Source of the DNA: Burkholderia oklahomensis C6786
GTDB lineage: Bacteria; Pseudomonadota; Gammaproteobacteria; Burkholderiales; Burkholderiaceae
Direction: 5' to 3'
Assembly: GCF_000959365.1 (NCBI RefSeq)
Contig: NZ_CP009555.1
Span: 3,348,001 to 3,412,000, forward strand
DNA: 64,000 nt
Shown here: one piece after another, positions 27,301 through 35,500 of the stretch
Numbering within the stretch: the first letter of the stretch is position 1
Layout: every line of letters begins with the position of its first letter
Notes under the pieces: model-generated
The model's input: only the letters and a program-made list of their open reading frames with translations
The model's database searches: none
What the model was told of the DNA's origin: nothing
Program-made: the position numbers and the translations under genes

Positions 27301-29562
27301 GCCGTGCCGCGCGATCCAGCCGGCGAGGTCGCGCGGGTGGAGCGCCTCGCCGCCGAACACGACGTGCCGCAGCGCGAGCGCCGGCCGACGCCGCGCGTCG
27401 GCCTCGTCGAGCATCCGGAACGACGACGGCGTCTGGCTCAGCATCGTCACGCGCTCGTCGGCGACGAGCGCGAGGAGCGCATCCGGATCGCGCGCGGCGT
27501 CCCGCGACGCGATCACGACGCGCCCGCCGTGCAGCAGCGCGCCCCACAGCTCCCACACCGAGAAGTCGAATGCGAACGAGTGCGTGCAGCTCCACGTGTC
27601 GGCGGGGCCGAAGCCGAAGGGCTCGCGCGTCGCGGCGAACAGGCGGCTCACGTTGTCGTGGCTCACGAGCACGCCCTTCGGCGCGCCGGTCGAGCCCGAC
27701 GTATAGATCACGTACGCCGGCTGATCGCGCTCGACGGGCTCGAACGCGGCGCCGGCGGCGCAGGGCCGGCCGAAGGCGTCGTCGATCGGCAGCGCGTCGC
27801 AGCCCTGCGGCGCGCGCGCCGCCGTCGAGCGCACCGTGAGCAGATGACGCGCGCCGCTGTCGCGGACGATGTACGCGAGCCGTTCGTCCGGATGCGTGCT
27901 GTCGAGCGGCACGTAGCAGCCGCCCGCGAGCAGCACGCCGAGCATCGCGGCGACTTGCGCGGCGTCGCGTTCGAGCAGCAGCGCGACGCGATCGCCGCGC
28001 GCAAGCCCCGCGTCGCGCAGCCGCGCGGCGATCGCGCGGGCCGCGTCGGCGAGCTGCGCGTATGAAGCGTGGCCGCCCGGATGCGTGACGGCGATGCGTT
28101 CGCCCGCGCCGGCGGCGACGGCGAGGAATTGCTGCGCGAGGCCGGGCGCGCGCGCGGCGGGCAAGCGCGCCGGCGGCGCCGCTGCCGCCGCCGCGTGCGC
28201 TGCGGCGCTCGCCGGCCGCAGGCCGATGTCGCGCAGCTCGGCCGACGCGTGCTCGACGAAGGTCCGCGCGACGTGAAGCAACGCGGCGAGCACGCCGTGC
28301 GCGGCGTGCGCGTCGATGCGCGCTTCGTCGAAGCCGAGCTTGACGGCGATCTGCCGGGGCCCCGGCGCAAAGCTCAGCGTGAGCGGCAGATGCGTATGCT
28401 CTTCCTGCCGCACGTCCGAGATCCGGAAGCCGACGCCGGCTGTCTCGAGCGCGTCCTGCAACGGAAAGTTGTCGACCGCGACGAGGCATTCGAAGAGCGG
28501 CCGGTCCGATGCGACGCCCGCTGCGTCGCGCACGTCGGGCAGCGCGCAGTGCGCGAGCCGCTGCAGGCCGTGCTGGCCGCGCTGCACGTCGCCGAGCCAG
28601 TCGGCGACGCCGCGCGCGCCCGGCACGCCGATCCGGAACGGCGCAGTGTTCGCGAGGAGCCCGACCATCTGCTCGATGCCGTCGACGGGCGCCGTGCGGC
28701 CCGACAGCACGAGACCGAACACGGCTTCGTCGGCGCGGGAGAGCCGGCTCAGCACCAGCGCGCATGCGCCGATCAGCACGGTGCCGACCGAGACGCGCGC
28801 GGTTGCCGCGAGCCGTGCGATGTCCGCGGCGGGAAGCGCGGCGCGCAACGCGCGCATGCGCTTGCCGTCTTCGCCCGGGCGGGCCGGGCGGTCGATTCCG
28901 AGCGGCATCGGCAGGTTCGCGCCGTCGAGCAGCATGCGCCACGCGGCGACGTCGCGCGCGCGATCCTGCGCGCCGAGCCAGTCGACGTAATCGGCGAAGC
29001 GGGCGGGCGGCCGCGGCGCGTGTGCCGGATTCGCGTAGAGCGCGAGAAAATCCTTCAGCAGCAGCGGGAGCGACCAGCCGTCGATGATCACGTGATGGTG
29101 CGTCCAGACGAGCGTCCAGCGCACGTCCGTTTCGCGGATCAGCGCGACGCGCATCAGCGGCGGGCGGTTCAGCCGAAAGCCCTGCCCGCGCTGCGCGTCG
29201 AGGAAGCGTTCGAGCGCGTCGGCGCGCGCGTCGGCCGCGCGTGCGCGCCAGTCCTCGACGGTAAGCGGCACCGTCGCGTCGGCGAACACGACCTGCCGCG
29301 GCTCCGACTGCCCGCGCGTGACGAACGCGCTGCGCAGCGTCTCGTGGCGGCGTACGAGCGCGGCGAGCGCGCGGCGGAAGCGCTCGGGATCGACGTCGCC
29401 GTCGAGCCGGCAGACGATCTGCTCGAAATAGGCCGGGCTGTCGGGCGCCGCCAACGCGTGAAACAGCATCCCGCGTTGCAGCGGCGACAGTCCGATGATG
29501 CGCTCCACGACAGGAGCGGTTCGCGACTCGGGGATCGCGGGGCTGATCTGCGCTTGGCTCAT
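18385..29562 (-). CDS. NRPS-3: three modules C-A-T-C-A-T-E-C-A-T
   Basis: The protein has 3725 residues; its ATG at 29562 overlaps the stop of NRPS-2 (ATGA). Module 1: condensation (HHVIIDG), adenylation (~470-960) with code DFWSVGMVH (threonine or dehydrobutyrine type), carrier Ser1010. Module 2: condensation (HHAILDG), adenylation (~1535-2055) with code DAWQFGLID, the glutamine code, carrier Ser2115, then an epimerase domain (~2175-2610; HHLIVDGVSWRVL, EHHGR, VGWFTTLYP), so D-Gln. Module 3: condensation (HHALLDG), adenylation (~3085-3590) with code DILQWGVIW, close to glycine codes, and a carrier whose motif is LGGNSLL (Ser3636), Asn replacing the usual Asp or His. There is no release domain. 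The second A domain has variant motifs (GGAYCLLD, TSGSTGRPKP) and an Asp/Asn-rich repeat near 24,000. Codes were read by eye. Confidence 0.96.
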   Translation of the reverse strand: MSQAQISPAIPESRTAPVVERIIGLSPLQRGMLFHALAAPDSPAYFEQIVCRLDGDVDPERFRRALAALVRRHETLRSAFVTRGQSEPRQVVFADATVPLTVEDWRARAADARADALERFLDAQRGQGFRLNRPPLMRVALIRETDVRWTLVWTHHHVIIDGWSLPLLLKDFLALYANPAHAPRPPARFADYVDWLGAQDRARDVAAWRMLLDGANLPMPLGIDRPARPGEDGKRMRALRAALPAADIARLAATARVSVGTVLIGACALVLSRLSRADEAVFGLVLSGRTAPVDGIEQMVGLLANTAPFRIGVPGARGVADWLGDVQRGQHGLQRLAHCALPDVRDAAGVASDRPLFECLVAVDNFPLQDALETAGVGFRISDVRQEEHTHLPLTLSFAPGPRQIAVKLGFDEARIDAHAAHGVLAALLHVARTFVEHASAELRDIGLRPASAAAHAAAAAAPPARLPAARAPGLAQQFLAVAAGAGERIAVTHPGGHASYAQLADAARAIAARLRDAGLARGDRVALLLERDAAQVAAMLGVLLAGGCYVPLDSTHPDERLAYIVRDSGARHLLTVRSTAARAPQGCDALPIDDAFGRPCAAGAAFEPVERDQPAYVIYTSGSTGAPKGVLVSHDNVSRLFAATREPFGFGPADTWSCTHSFAFDFSVWELWGALLHGGRVVIASRDAARDPDALLALVADERVTMLSQTPSSFRMLDEADARRRPALALRHVVFGGEALHPRDLAGWIARHGDAAPRLTNMYGITEITVHATLRRMRERDVATDASPIGEPLSDLSIRVVDAYGHDVPDGATGELLIGGAGVATGYLNRPDLTAQRFTGDGAARVYHSGDLARRDANGELVFVGRSDDALKIRGHRIEPNEVRAALLAHPEIADAFVAAERRDADARLCAWFIAKPGAAVDADALRRHLEARLPAHEVPSFLIATRAFELTSNGKLDRRALPAPARAADAPVPPRNADEEALAAIWREALGVDVVGVRDDYFALGGDSIRSIRVAGLARERGFDVDIADLFRHRTIEALLAAKPHGGRPGHAPRDDARPAAAFALITDDERRRLPADVDDAYPLARLQAGMLHHAESGDERGLYYDAMCFHVRARIDVARLPAALDALAAAHPALRTSFLLDGVDRPLQLVHARATPQASVEDLTALDPLERERRFTDLLARLRAERCDPRRPSLLRIVLQALDRDEWQIGIAFHHAILDGWSVARLLADFATLVGGGAIAAPATPYREFVRLEREAAANADTQRFWAQRLADAPSSALPRWPRAARDDRTPRAGRRERALPAATAAALRAHAEQSGLPLKSLLLAIHLQVLSLACGARDVVTGLVSNGRPAASDGAAMVGLFLNTLPLRLRVDARSWADLARAAAAAEADLFPHRRYPMAAMASLRAAGDRAAWFDTSFNFVDFHAYDALRRDGALTVVEARRHEALEIPCATTFAVTRDNDGARGVTVSLSYDRDAFSDAQIDWLADRYVQAAERFAARPDDACERFAAADGAALRASCGAHADVPAGDLLARVRAAARAHPQRCAVRGVDERLDFAALDAASDALAARLAQRGVGADTIVAIALAPGDVRLAIALVGVLKSGGAYCLLDIAGLPLARLQSTLDDARPALVVATAATAAQLPPCHCDVVLIDDCRAPANAAPRVEAIVRNVPDDALAYLVFTSGSTGRPKPIAVSRGALANHMRWMARRFPLDAADVVLQKTPVSFDASVWEFWAPLASGATLALAPADASRDVGALADAIERSGATVVQLVPSLLDVMLDAPAALARMGRVTRVFVGGEALRGATVERFRQKLRARLINLYGPAETTIDASSCVVVDRADANDASDANDANDGASDARIAHAPAAAAVASPAAPPSLGAPIDNVRLFVLDDRMQPSPPGVAGEIWIGGAGLARGYHGRPGETARRFRPDPLPGVDGGRLYRTGDLARRLPDGRLDYLGRRDHQVKLRGWRVELGEIESLLATHPAVRRCAVLPRDLPDGSVRLVAWIEPHAPTPASGDAAPPDYRRFLSELLPASLIPGAFREIADWPRLPNGKTDRGGFPSVDSAHGAPPSRAPATAVERMLAEIWRELLPGQAEIGVDDDFLALGGDSIVSLQVSARARQRGWQISPRDLFEHPTIAALARVAVRAAPDARAAAQPGPVPLTPAQAWFFALRQPTPAHWNQALMLRVPGALGEDAVRDALAAVVAAHDVFRLRFRIGDDGVEQDLLADAPPPHAWFRSARVPSDRAAAAGALASLAGEAQRGLDLAAPPLFRALHVHGFADGSARLLLVMHHLIVDGVSWRVLTSDLHDALNARPVAASPSGFVDWARAQAALDVDDAERGYWLDAAPRAALACRGAAPATRRAHAARYADLRTLELALDADATTRVLRDGAARLHASAQELLLAALATALAEAARADSVGVTIEHHGRGDGDDADATLVRAVGWFTTLYPLAVERLDAASPLARLRAVKHALRAVPAHGRGYGRLRHGARPDDTLARATLPDVCFNYLGQTDGALPAASPVRLADDDCGPSAAAGNDRGFALDIVSFVANGRLVVRWNYDARTFDEARVREMAARAQDELHALLAASDARLAAVPSDFPLARVAADALPALLDAEPSVTDVWSLTPTQQGMLYHARAADASAGVYLEQIVAEIEGECDAALLERAWSHVYARHDALRASFAWRGLDEPVQRVHAPQPLALDTREIGAHDDPERALAAFLAKDRARGLDLARPPLMRITLLRRGGAPWRLVWTHHHALLDGWSMAILLGEVAHCYAAFAAARAPELPAAPSYGRFVAARRHAAHDLRDAEAFWRATLGAHHAPLDLGLAPVAATVATAAHAAPPNTLRRRLPPGLTAALNAVAARERVTLNTVIEGAYALLLSRIARTRDVTFGVTFAGRDVDVADIERMVGALISTLPVRVDCRPALSVGAFLRKLFAAQSAVGRYAHCSLVDIQRWSGASAQQPLFDSVFVYENYPVDRRAGAHERGLRIGAIDANEASNYPLMLYVKPNADGLVIDAVHDASRLPAARMGHLLDALVELVSGIASGRACTIGALASRAPASPPRQAAPRAGDDALIDLFGRALDAAPASAIRGPDRAIARAALFAQAGQLAERLAAAGAAPGSTVAVCLPRGVDLLASLVGVLLAGAAYVPIDPLLPAERRDLMLADAAPVAIVAQPGSDIGRAGVPIVAPARFDARDPDGARDAEDAQAALTAAKAALARARRAHPDALAYTIFTSGSTGRPKGVDVRHGGLVNLLRSFAARFPLAAGDVLMSVTTVSFDIAALELFLPLVTGAPLVIASAETAANGVALAQEIARHRVNVLQATPLTWRLLLSADWRPQPGFRAWCGGEALPQDLADALVARGVALLNVYGPTETTIWSAAQPVVDAAVAGRIGGALDATRLHVVDADGHETPTGVVGELMIAGAGLARGYARQPGRTARSFRPDPFSAEPGARAYATGDLAVRHDDGTLTLLGRADDQVKINGFRIELGDIETHLRALDHVADAAASVRRGLDGRAWGIEAHLVLRDPARPFDDAPLRDALARRLPAYMVPQMFALHDALPRTANGKLDRRALAAPPARPLAAAPPRASANALEEAVCALWRRVFDDRSIAPDSDFFQLGGNSLLLTQIHARVIRLFGIEPPLGDMLASRTPAGMAALIERHEASPGAAARIAAAWSRLRDMTPAERDALRHAHAAKQSGSAVVNEEIGDAN
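23988..24033 (-). repeat. Asp/Asn/Ser-Ala coding simple repeat in NRPS-3
   Basis: Imperfect TCGTTCGCG-like units encode DAND and DASD repeats between the core A5 and A6 motifs of the Gln adenylation domain. The frame is kept by the nine-base unit. Confidence 0.65.
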
Positions 29563-32500
29563 TCGGTATCCGTAATGTCGAGAATCAGGGCGTCGAGTTC
29601 GGCGGGCTTCAGATGCTCGCCGCCCGGCAGCGGGTGCAGATGCCGTTGCGACGGGGCGGGCGATGCGTCGAGCCGCGCGCTCAGATGCGCGCACAGCGCG
29701 CGGATCGCTTCGTCCGTCAGCGCGGCGAGCCGGGCGATGTCGGGCGGCTCGGCGGCATCGCGCGGCTCGCCGCTGTACGCGAAGCGGATCGACAGCTCGC
29801 CCGCGGCGATCGCGGCGTCGATCGCGAGCGGATGCGCGACGGTGTCGTCGGGGGCGCGGCCGTCGGGCAGGCCGCCCGCCGCGACGCGCGCGCCGAGCTC
29901 GGGCAGCGCGCCGGCGTCGCCGTCGGCGGCCGCGCCGAGGTAGTTCCAGCTGACGGCGCGCGGGGGCGCGTCGACGAGCGCGTCGGCGCCTTCGTGCCGC
30001 GTCAGCACGCCGAAGCCGACGCCCCCGTCCGGCACCGCGCGCAGCAGCGTTTTCGCGCGCGATATCGCGGCGTCCCAGTCGTCGTCGGATTCGATGCGCA
30101 GCGGATACACGCAGGTGAACCAGCCGACCGTCCGCGACAGGTCCGCGTCGACGCCCGGAGGCGCGTGGCGTCCATGGCCTTCGACGTCGAGCCGCAGCGC
30201 CGCGCCGCGCGTCCAGCGCGCCCATGCGCGGGCGAGCGCGGCGAGCAGCAGCTCTGGCGCGCGGGTGTCGTGCACGCGGTTCAGCGAGCCGTTCAGCCGC
30301 GCGGTGAGCGCGGCGTCGAAGCCGATCCGCACGACGTCGAGCGCGCCGACGCGGCCCGGCGAGCCGAGCGCGCGGCCCGCGTCGCGCGCGTCCGCGGCGA
30401 GCATCGATTCCCAGAACGCGCGCTCGGGCTCGCGTGCGTGCGCCGTCGCGAGCAGCGCTTCGCTCCAGCGGCGGTAGCTCGTCGAGCGGGGCGCGGCGGG
30501 CATCGGCTCGCCGCGTCGCGCCGCGCCGTAGCACGTGTCGAGATCCGCCAGCAGGATGCGCCACGACGCGACGTCCATCACGAGGTGATGCGCGACGAGA
30601 ATCAGCTCCGGCGCGCCGCTCGGTCCGTGCGGCGCATAGGACGCCCGCGCGACCGGCCCGCGCACCGGATCGAGCGCCGCCTGCTGCGCGGCGGCATGCG
30701 CGTCGAGCGCGGCCTCGTCGAGCAGCGCGCCGGACGCGATCGCGAGCGGCAGCAGCGGCGCGCCGTCGCGCGGCGCGTAGCGTTGGCGCCAGCCGCGCGG
30801 CCCGCGCTCGACGCGCAGGCGCAACGCGTCGTGACGCTGCGACAGCGTCGCGAGCGCGCGGGCGAGCGCGTCGGGATCGAGCGGCGCCGCGAGCGTGAGG
30901 CGCACGTCGATCGTGAAGCGCCGCGGCGCGTCGCCGCCGCGCTCGAGGAACCATCGCTGGATCGGCGCGAGCGGGACGTCGGCCGATTCGGGCTCGGCCT
31001 CGTGAGCGAGCGTTCGCGCGTCGGTCGCGAGCCGCTCGCGGCAGGTCCGGGCGATCGCGCGCGGCGTGCGCAGTTCGAGCACTTCGCCGGCGCCGATCTT
31101 GACGCCGTGCCGCAGCATCGTCGCGCTCACCTGCAACGCGAGGATCGAGTCGCCGCCGAGCGCGAAATAGTCGTCGTCGACGCGCGCGTCGGGCGCGCCG
31201 AGCACGTGCCGGAACGCGTCGCGGACCCATGTTTCGACGTCGTCGCGCGGCGCGTCGGCAACCGTGTCCGCGTCCGCGTCCGCGCGCGGCGCGTGCGCGT
31301 CGCGCAGCGCCGCGCGATCGATCTTGCCCGACGACGTGAGCGGCCAGGCCGGCACGCCGACGAAGCGCGCGGGCACCTCGTGCGGCGCGAGCTCGCGCGC
31401 CGCGTGCGCGCGGAGCGTGTCGACGTCGAGCGCGCCGGCGTGCGGGATCACGAACGCGGTCAGTTCCGGACGACGCCGATGCTCGGTCACGTCGACGAGC
31501 GCGTCGCGCACCGACGGATGCCGCAGCAGCACGCCGGCGATGCCGTCCGGATCGATCCGGTAGCCGCGCAGCTTCACGTGGCCGCCCGCGCGGCCGAGGT
31601 AGCGGATCGAGCCGTCGGCGAGCGCGACGCCGCGATCGCCCGTCCGATAGAGGCGCGCGCCCGGCTCGGCCGACGTCGGGTCGGGCACGAAGCTCGCCGC
31701 GGTGAGGCCGGGGCGGCCGAGATAGCCGCGCGCGAGCGCGGGCCCGCCGACGCAGATCTCGCCCGCGACGCCGACGGGCGCCGCGCCGAGCCAGTCGTCG
31801 AGCACGATCGTGCGTGCGCCGTCGATGCCCGCGCCGATCGGCGGCAGCGGCTCGCGCGCATCGCAGACGTGCATGCTCGCGCAGACGGTCGCCTCGCTCG
31901 GCCCGTACGCGTTGACGACGCGCCGGCTGCGCGCCCAGCGCGCGAGCAGGCCGGCGGGCGCGGCTTCGCCGGCGGCGACGATCGTCTTCACGCCGGCGAG
32001 ATCCGCGTCGTCGAGTACTGCGAGGAGCGACGGCGGCAGCGTCGCGTGCGTGACGCCGCCCGAGCGGGCCGCTTCGATCAGCGCGGTCGACGTGTCGCTC
32101 TGCTTCGCGCCCTCGGGCGGCAGCGCGAGCGCGGCGCCGCTCGACAGTGCGGTGAAGATCTCGGCGACCGACGCATCGAACGTCAGCGGCGGAAACAGGA
32201 AAACGCGGCTCGTCGCGTCGACCGCGAAGCCCGTGCGCATCGCGCGGCACATGTTCGCGATGCCCGCGTGCGTGACGCCGACGCCTTTGGGCTCACCAGT
32301 CGAGCCCGACGTATAGATCACGTATGCGAGGCTCGAAGGCGGCTGTGCGCGGCCGGGCGCAGCTTGCGTCGGCGCGCCGGCGCCGGCGTTCGCGTTCGCG
32401 TCGAACTCGAGTTCGAGCAAATCGGCGAGGCGAAGCGCGACGACATCGCCGGCATCGATCGGCGTCAGGCCGGCCGGACCGATCACGAAGCGCGCGCCGG

Positions 32501-35500
32501 CGTCGCGCAGCATGTAGCCCGAGCGCGCGGGCGGGTAGGCCGGGTCGAGCGGCAGGTACGCGGCGCCCGCTTTCAGGATGCCGAGAAGCGCCGCGATCGC
32601 GTCGGCGCCGCGCGGCAGCATCATGCCGACGATCGCCTCCGGTCCGACGCCGCGCCGGCGCAGTTGCGCGGCGATCGCGCCGGCGCGGCGCGCGAGCGCC
32701 GCATAGGTCAGCGTGCCCTCCGGCGCAATCAGCGCGGGCGCATGCGGGTAGCGCGCGGCGGCGCGTTCGAACAGCGTGTGCGCGAGCGGTGGCGCATCGT
32801 CGTCGCTCGACGGATCGGCAACCGGCGCGGCAACCGGCGCGCTCGCGGATCGGGAGCCGGATGCGAACGTGAATGCGAATGCCGGCCGCGCGCGGGCGGC
32901 CGCGAGACGCCCGCCGTCGTCGCCGACCGTCGCGAGCGTCGCGTCGGGCGTCGCCGCGAACCGTTCGAGCAGCCGCGCGAGGCGCTCGACGAGCGCCGCC
33001 GCGTGCGCATCCGGATAGCGGTTCGCGTCGTATTCGAGCCGCAGCGCGAAGCGCTCGCCGGGAATGACCGCGAGCGTGACCGGATAGTTCGTGTGCTCGT
33101 GATAGTCGGGCCGCGCGAACGCGAGACCGCTCGGCGCGGCGAAGTCGCCTTCGACAGGGTAGTTCTCGAACACGACGAGCGTGTCGAACAAGTCGTTCGT
33201 GCCGGCGTCGGCCGCGCGCAGGATGTCGGACAGCCGTTCGTGCTCGCTCGCGTGCAGCTCGGCGAGCCCCTGCCGCACGCGCGCGAGCAGCGCGCGGACG
33301 GTCTGCGCGGGCGCGAGCGTCACGCGCAGCGGCAGCGTGTTGATGAAGAGGCCGATCATCGCGTCGGCGCCCGGCGCGCCGCTCGAGCGGCCCGACAGCG
33401 TGACGCCGAACGCGACGTCGGCGCCGACGCCGCTGCGCGCGAGCAGCAGCGCCCAGGCCGCGTCGAACACGGCGCTCGCGGTGACGTCCGCGTCGCGCGC
33501 GAGCCGCTCGATCGCGTCGCTCGTCGCTCGGTCGAGCGCGATCTCGCGTCGCGCGTGACGCGCGGGGCCGCGCGCGGGCGCGGCGAGACGCGCCGGCTGC
33601 AGGCGGGCCAGGCGCTGCCGCCAGGCGTCGCGCGTCGCGTCGGGCGCGCGCAGCGCGAGCCACGCGAGGTGGTCGGCGAACGGACGCGGCGCGGGCAGCG
33701 CGGCTTCGCGGCCCGCGTAGATCGCGATCAACTCGCGGAAGAAGACGGGAATCGACCAGCCGTCGAGCAGGATGTGATGGAAGCTCCACAGCCAGCGATG
33801 ACGCCGCGGCCCGAGCGTCGCGATCGCGAGCCGCATCAGCGGCGGGCGTGACAGGTCGAACGGCCGTGCGGCGTCGTCGCGCAGCCATCGTGCGAGCAGC
33901 GCGTCCTGATCGCCGGGCGCGGCCGCCGCGGACCAGTCGAGCCACGCGACGGGCAACGTCGGCCGCGCATCGACGAACTGGATCGGGCGGCCGTCCGCGC
34001 GCGCGATGAAGCCCGCGCGCAGCGCGTCGTGCCGCTCGAGCATCGTTTGCCACGCGGCCGCGAAGCGACGCGGGTCGAGAGGGCCGTCGACGACCGCGGT
34101 GAGCTGCTCGTGAAACGCCGACGATGCGCGATGCGCGTTCGCCTCGAACAGCATGCCTTCCTGCAGCGGCGTGAGGCTGCAGAGCGTCGCGGCATCGGCG
34201 ACGCGGGGCGCCAGTTCGTCCAGCTCGCGCTGCGTGACGCGCGCGAGCGGATGGTCGGCCGCGAGCCGCGGTGCGCGCGCGATCGCGTCGAGCAGCGCCG
34301 CGAGCTGCTCGATCCAGCGCTGCGCCGCGTCGCGGACGAGCTGTGGATCGAGCACCTTCGGCGAGTAGCGCCAGTCCATCCGCAGTTCGCCGTCGATGAC
34401 GCTCGCGACGACATCGAGCGTGAAGCTGCGGCGATTCGCGGCGGCGCGCTCGCCGACGATCAGGTCCGGGCGCAGCGCGAACGCGCCGCCCGCCGGGCGG
34501 GCGACGACGCCGAGGAAATTGAAGCTGATCTCCGGCAGCCCGGCCGCGTCGAGCCGCCGGCGGACGTCGGGCGACGCGCCGAGCCAGCGCGCGAGGCCGT
34601 ACTCGTGCCGGCGCGGCGCGAGCGCGGCGAGCGCATGCGCGGCGCGGGCGACGAGATCGAGCGGCGCGCCGCGCAGGCAGTCGTCGACGACGATCGGGCT
34701 GAGCGCGGTGAACCAGCCGACGAGCGACGACACGTCGACGCCGTGCTCGCCGTCCCGGCCGTGATGCTCGAGCGTGAGCGCGACGCGCTCGCTCGCGAGC
34801 GCGGGCGCGAGCGCCGCGCACAGCGATGCGAGCAGGATCGCCTGCGTGCGCGAACGGCGGCCGGCCGGCGCGGTGTCCAGCAGGCGCGCCGTCTGCTGCG
34901 GCGGCAGACGGCGGGTTTCGACGAGCGTATCCGCTTCGAGCCCGGGCGCGGTCGCGTCCGGGCGCGTCGGCAAGGCCGGGAAGCCGCGCGCGGCGAGCGC
35001 GAGCCACGGCGCCGGATCGGCCGCCAGCGCCGCCGTGCGCGCCGCACGATGCCAGTCGGCGAGCGATGCGGCTGCGGCGGGCGGCGCCGCGTCGCCGGCG
35101 AGCGACGCGGCGAGCTGGTGCAGCAGCACCGACCACGAGAACGCATCGACGGCGACGTGATGGACGGCGAGCGCGAGCAGCGTCGGCGCGCCGTCGCGGG
35201 CGAGCAGCGCGGCGCGCGCGAGCGGGCCGCGACGCAGATCGAGCCTTGCGGCGAGCGACGCGATCGCGTCGCGTGCTTCGTCGTCGTGCTCGACCGTGCG
35301 GACGTCGAGCGGAAAGCGGTCGCGCCCGTCGTGCATATCGAGGGTGTCGATCATGTCGCGCCCGTCGGGCGAGCGGTCGTCGTCCGGCTCGAACACGACG
35401 CTCGCGCGGCCCGCGTCGAGCGTCACGCGCTGACGCAGCGCCGCGTGCTGCGCGGCCAACTCGCGCAACGCGCCGCGCAGCCGTTCGGGCGCGATCGCGT

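Noticed and set aside
18130..29943. Long plus-strand frames opposite NRPS-3
   Set aside because: Same reason: frame mirrors codon bias of the real minus-strand gene, which carries all the NRPS motifs.
29562..32250. N-terminal extension of NRPS-3 upstream of 29562
   Set aside because: The extension translates the wrong frame of NRPS-2; the first condensation domain begins right after the ATG at 29562.
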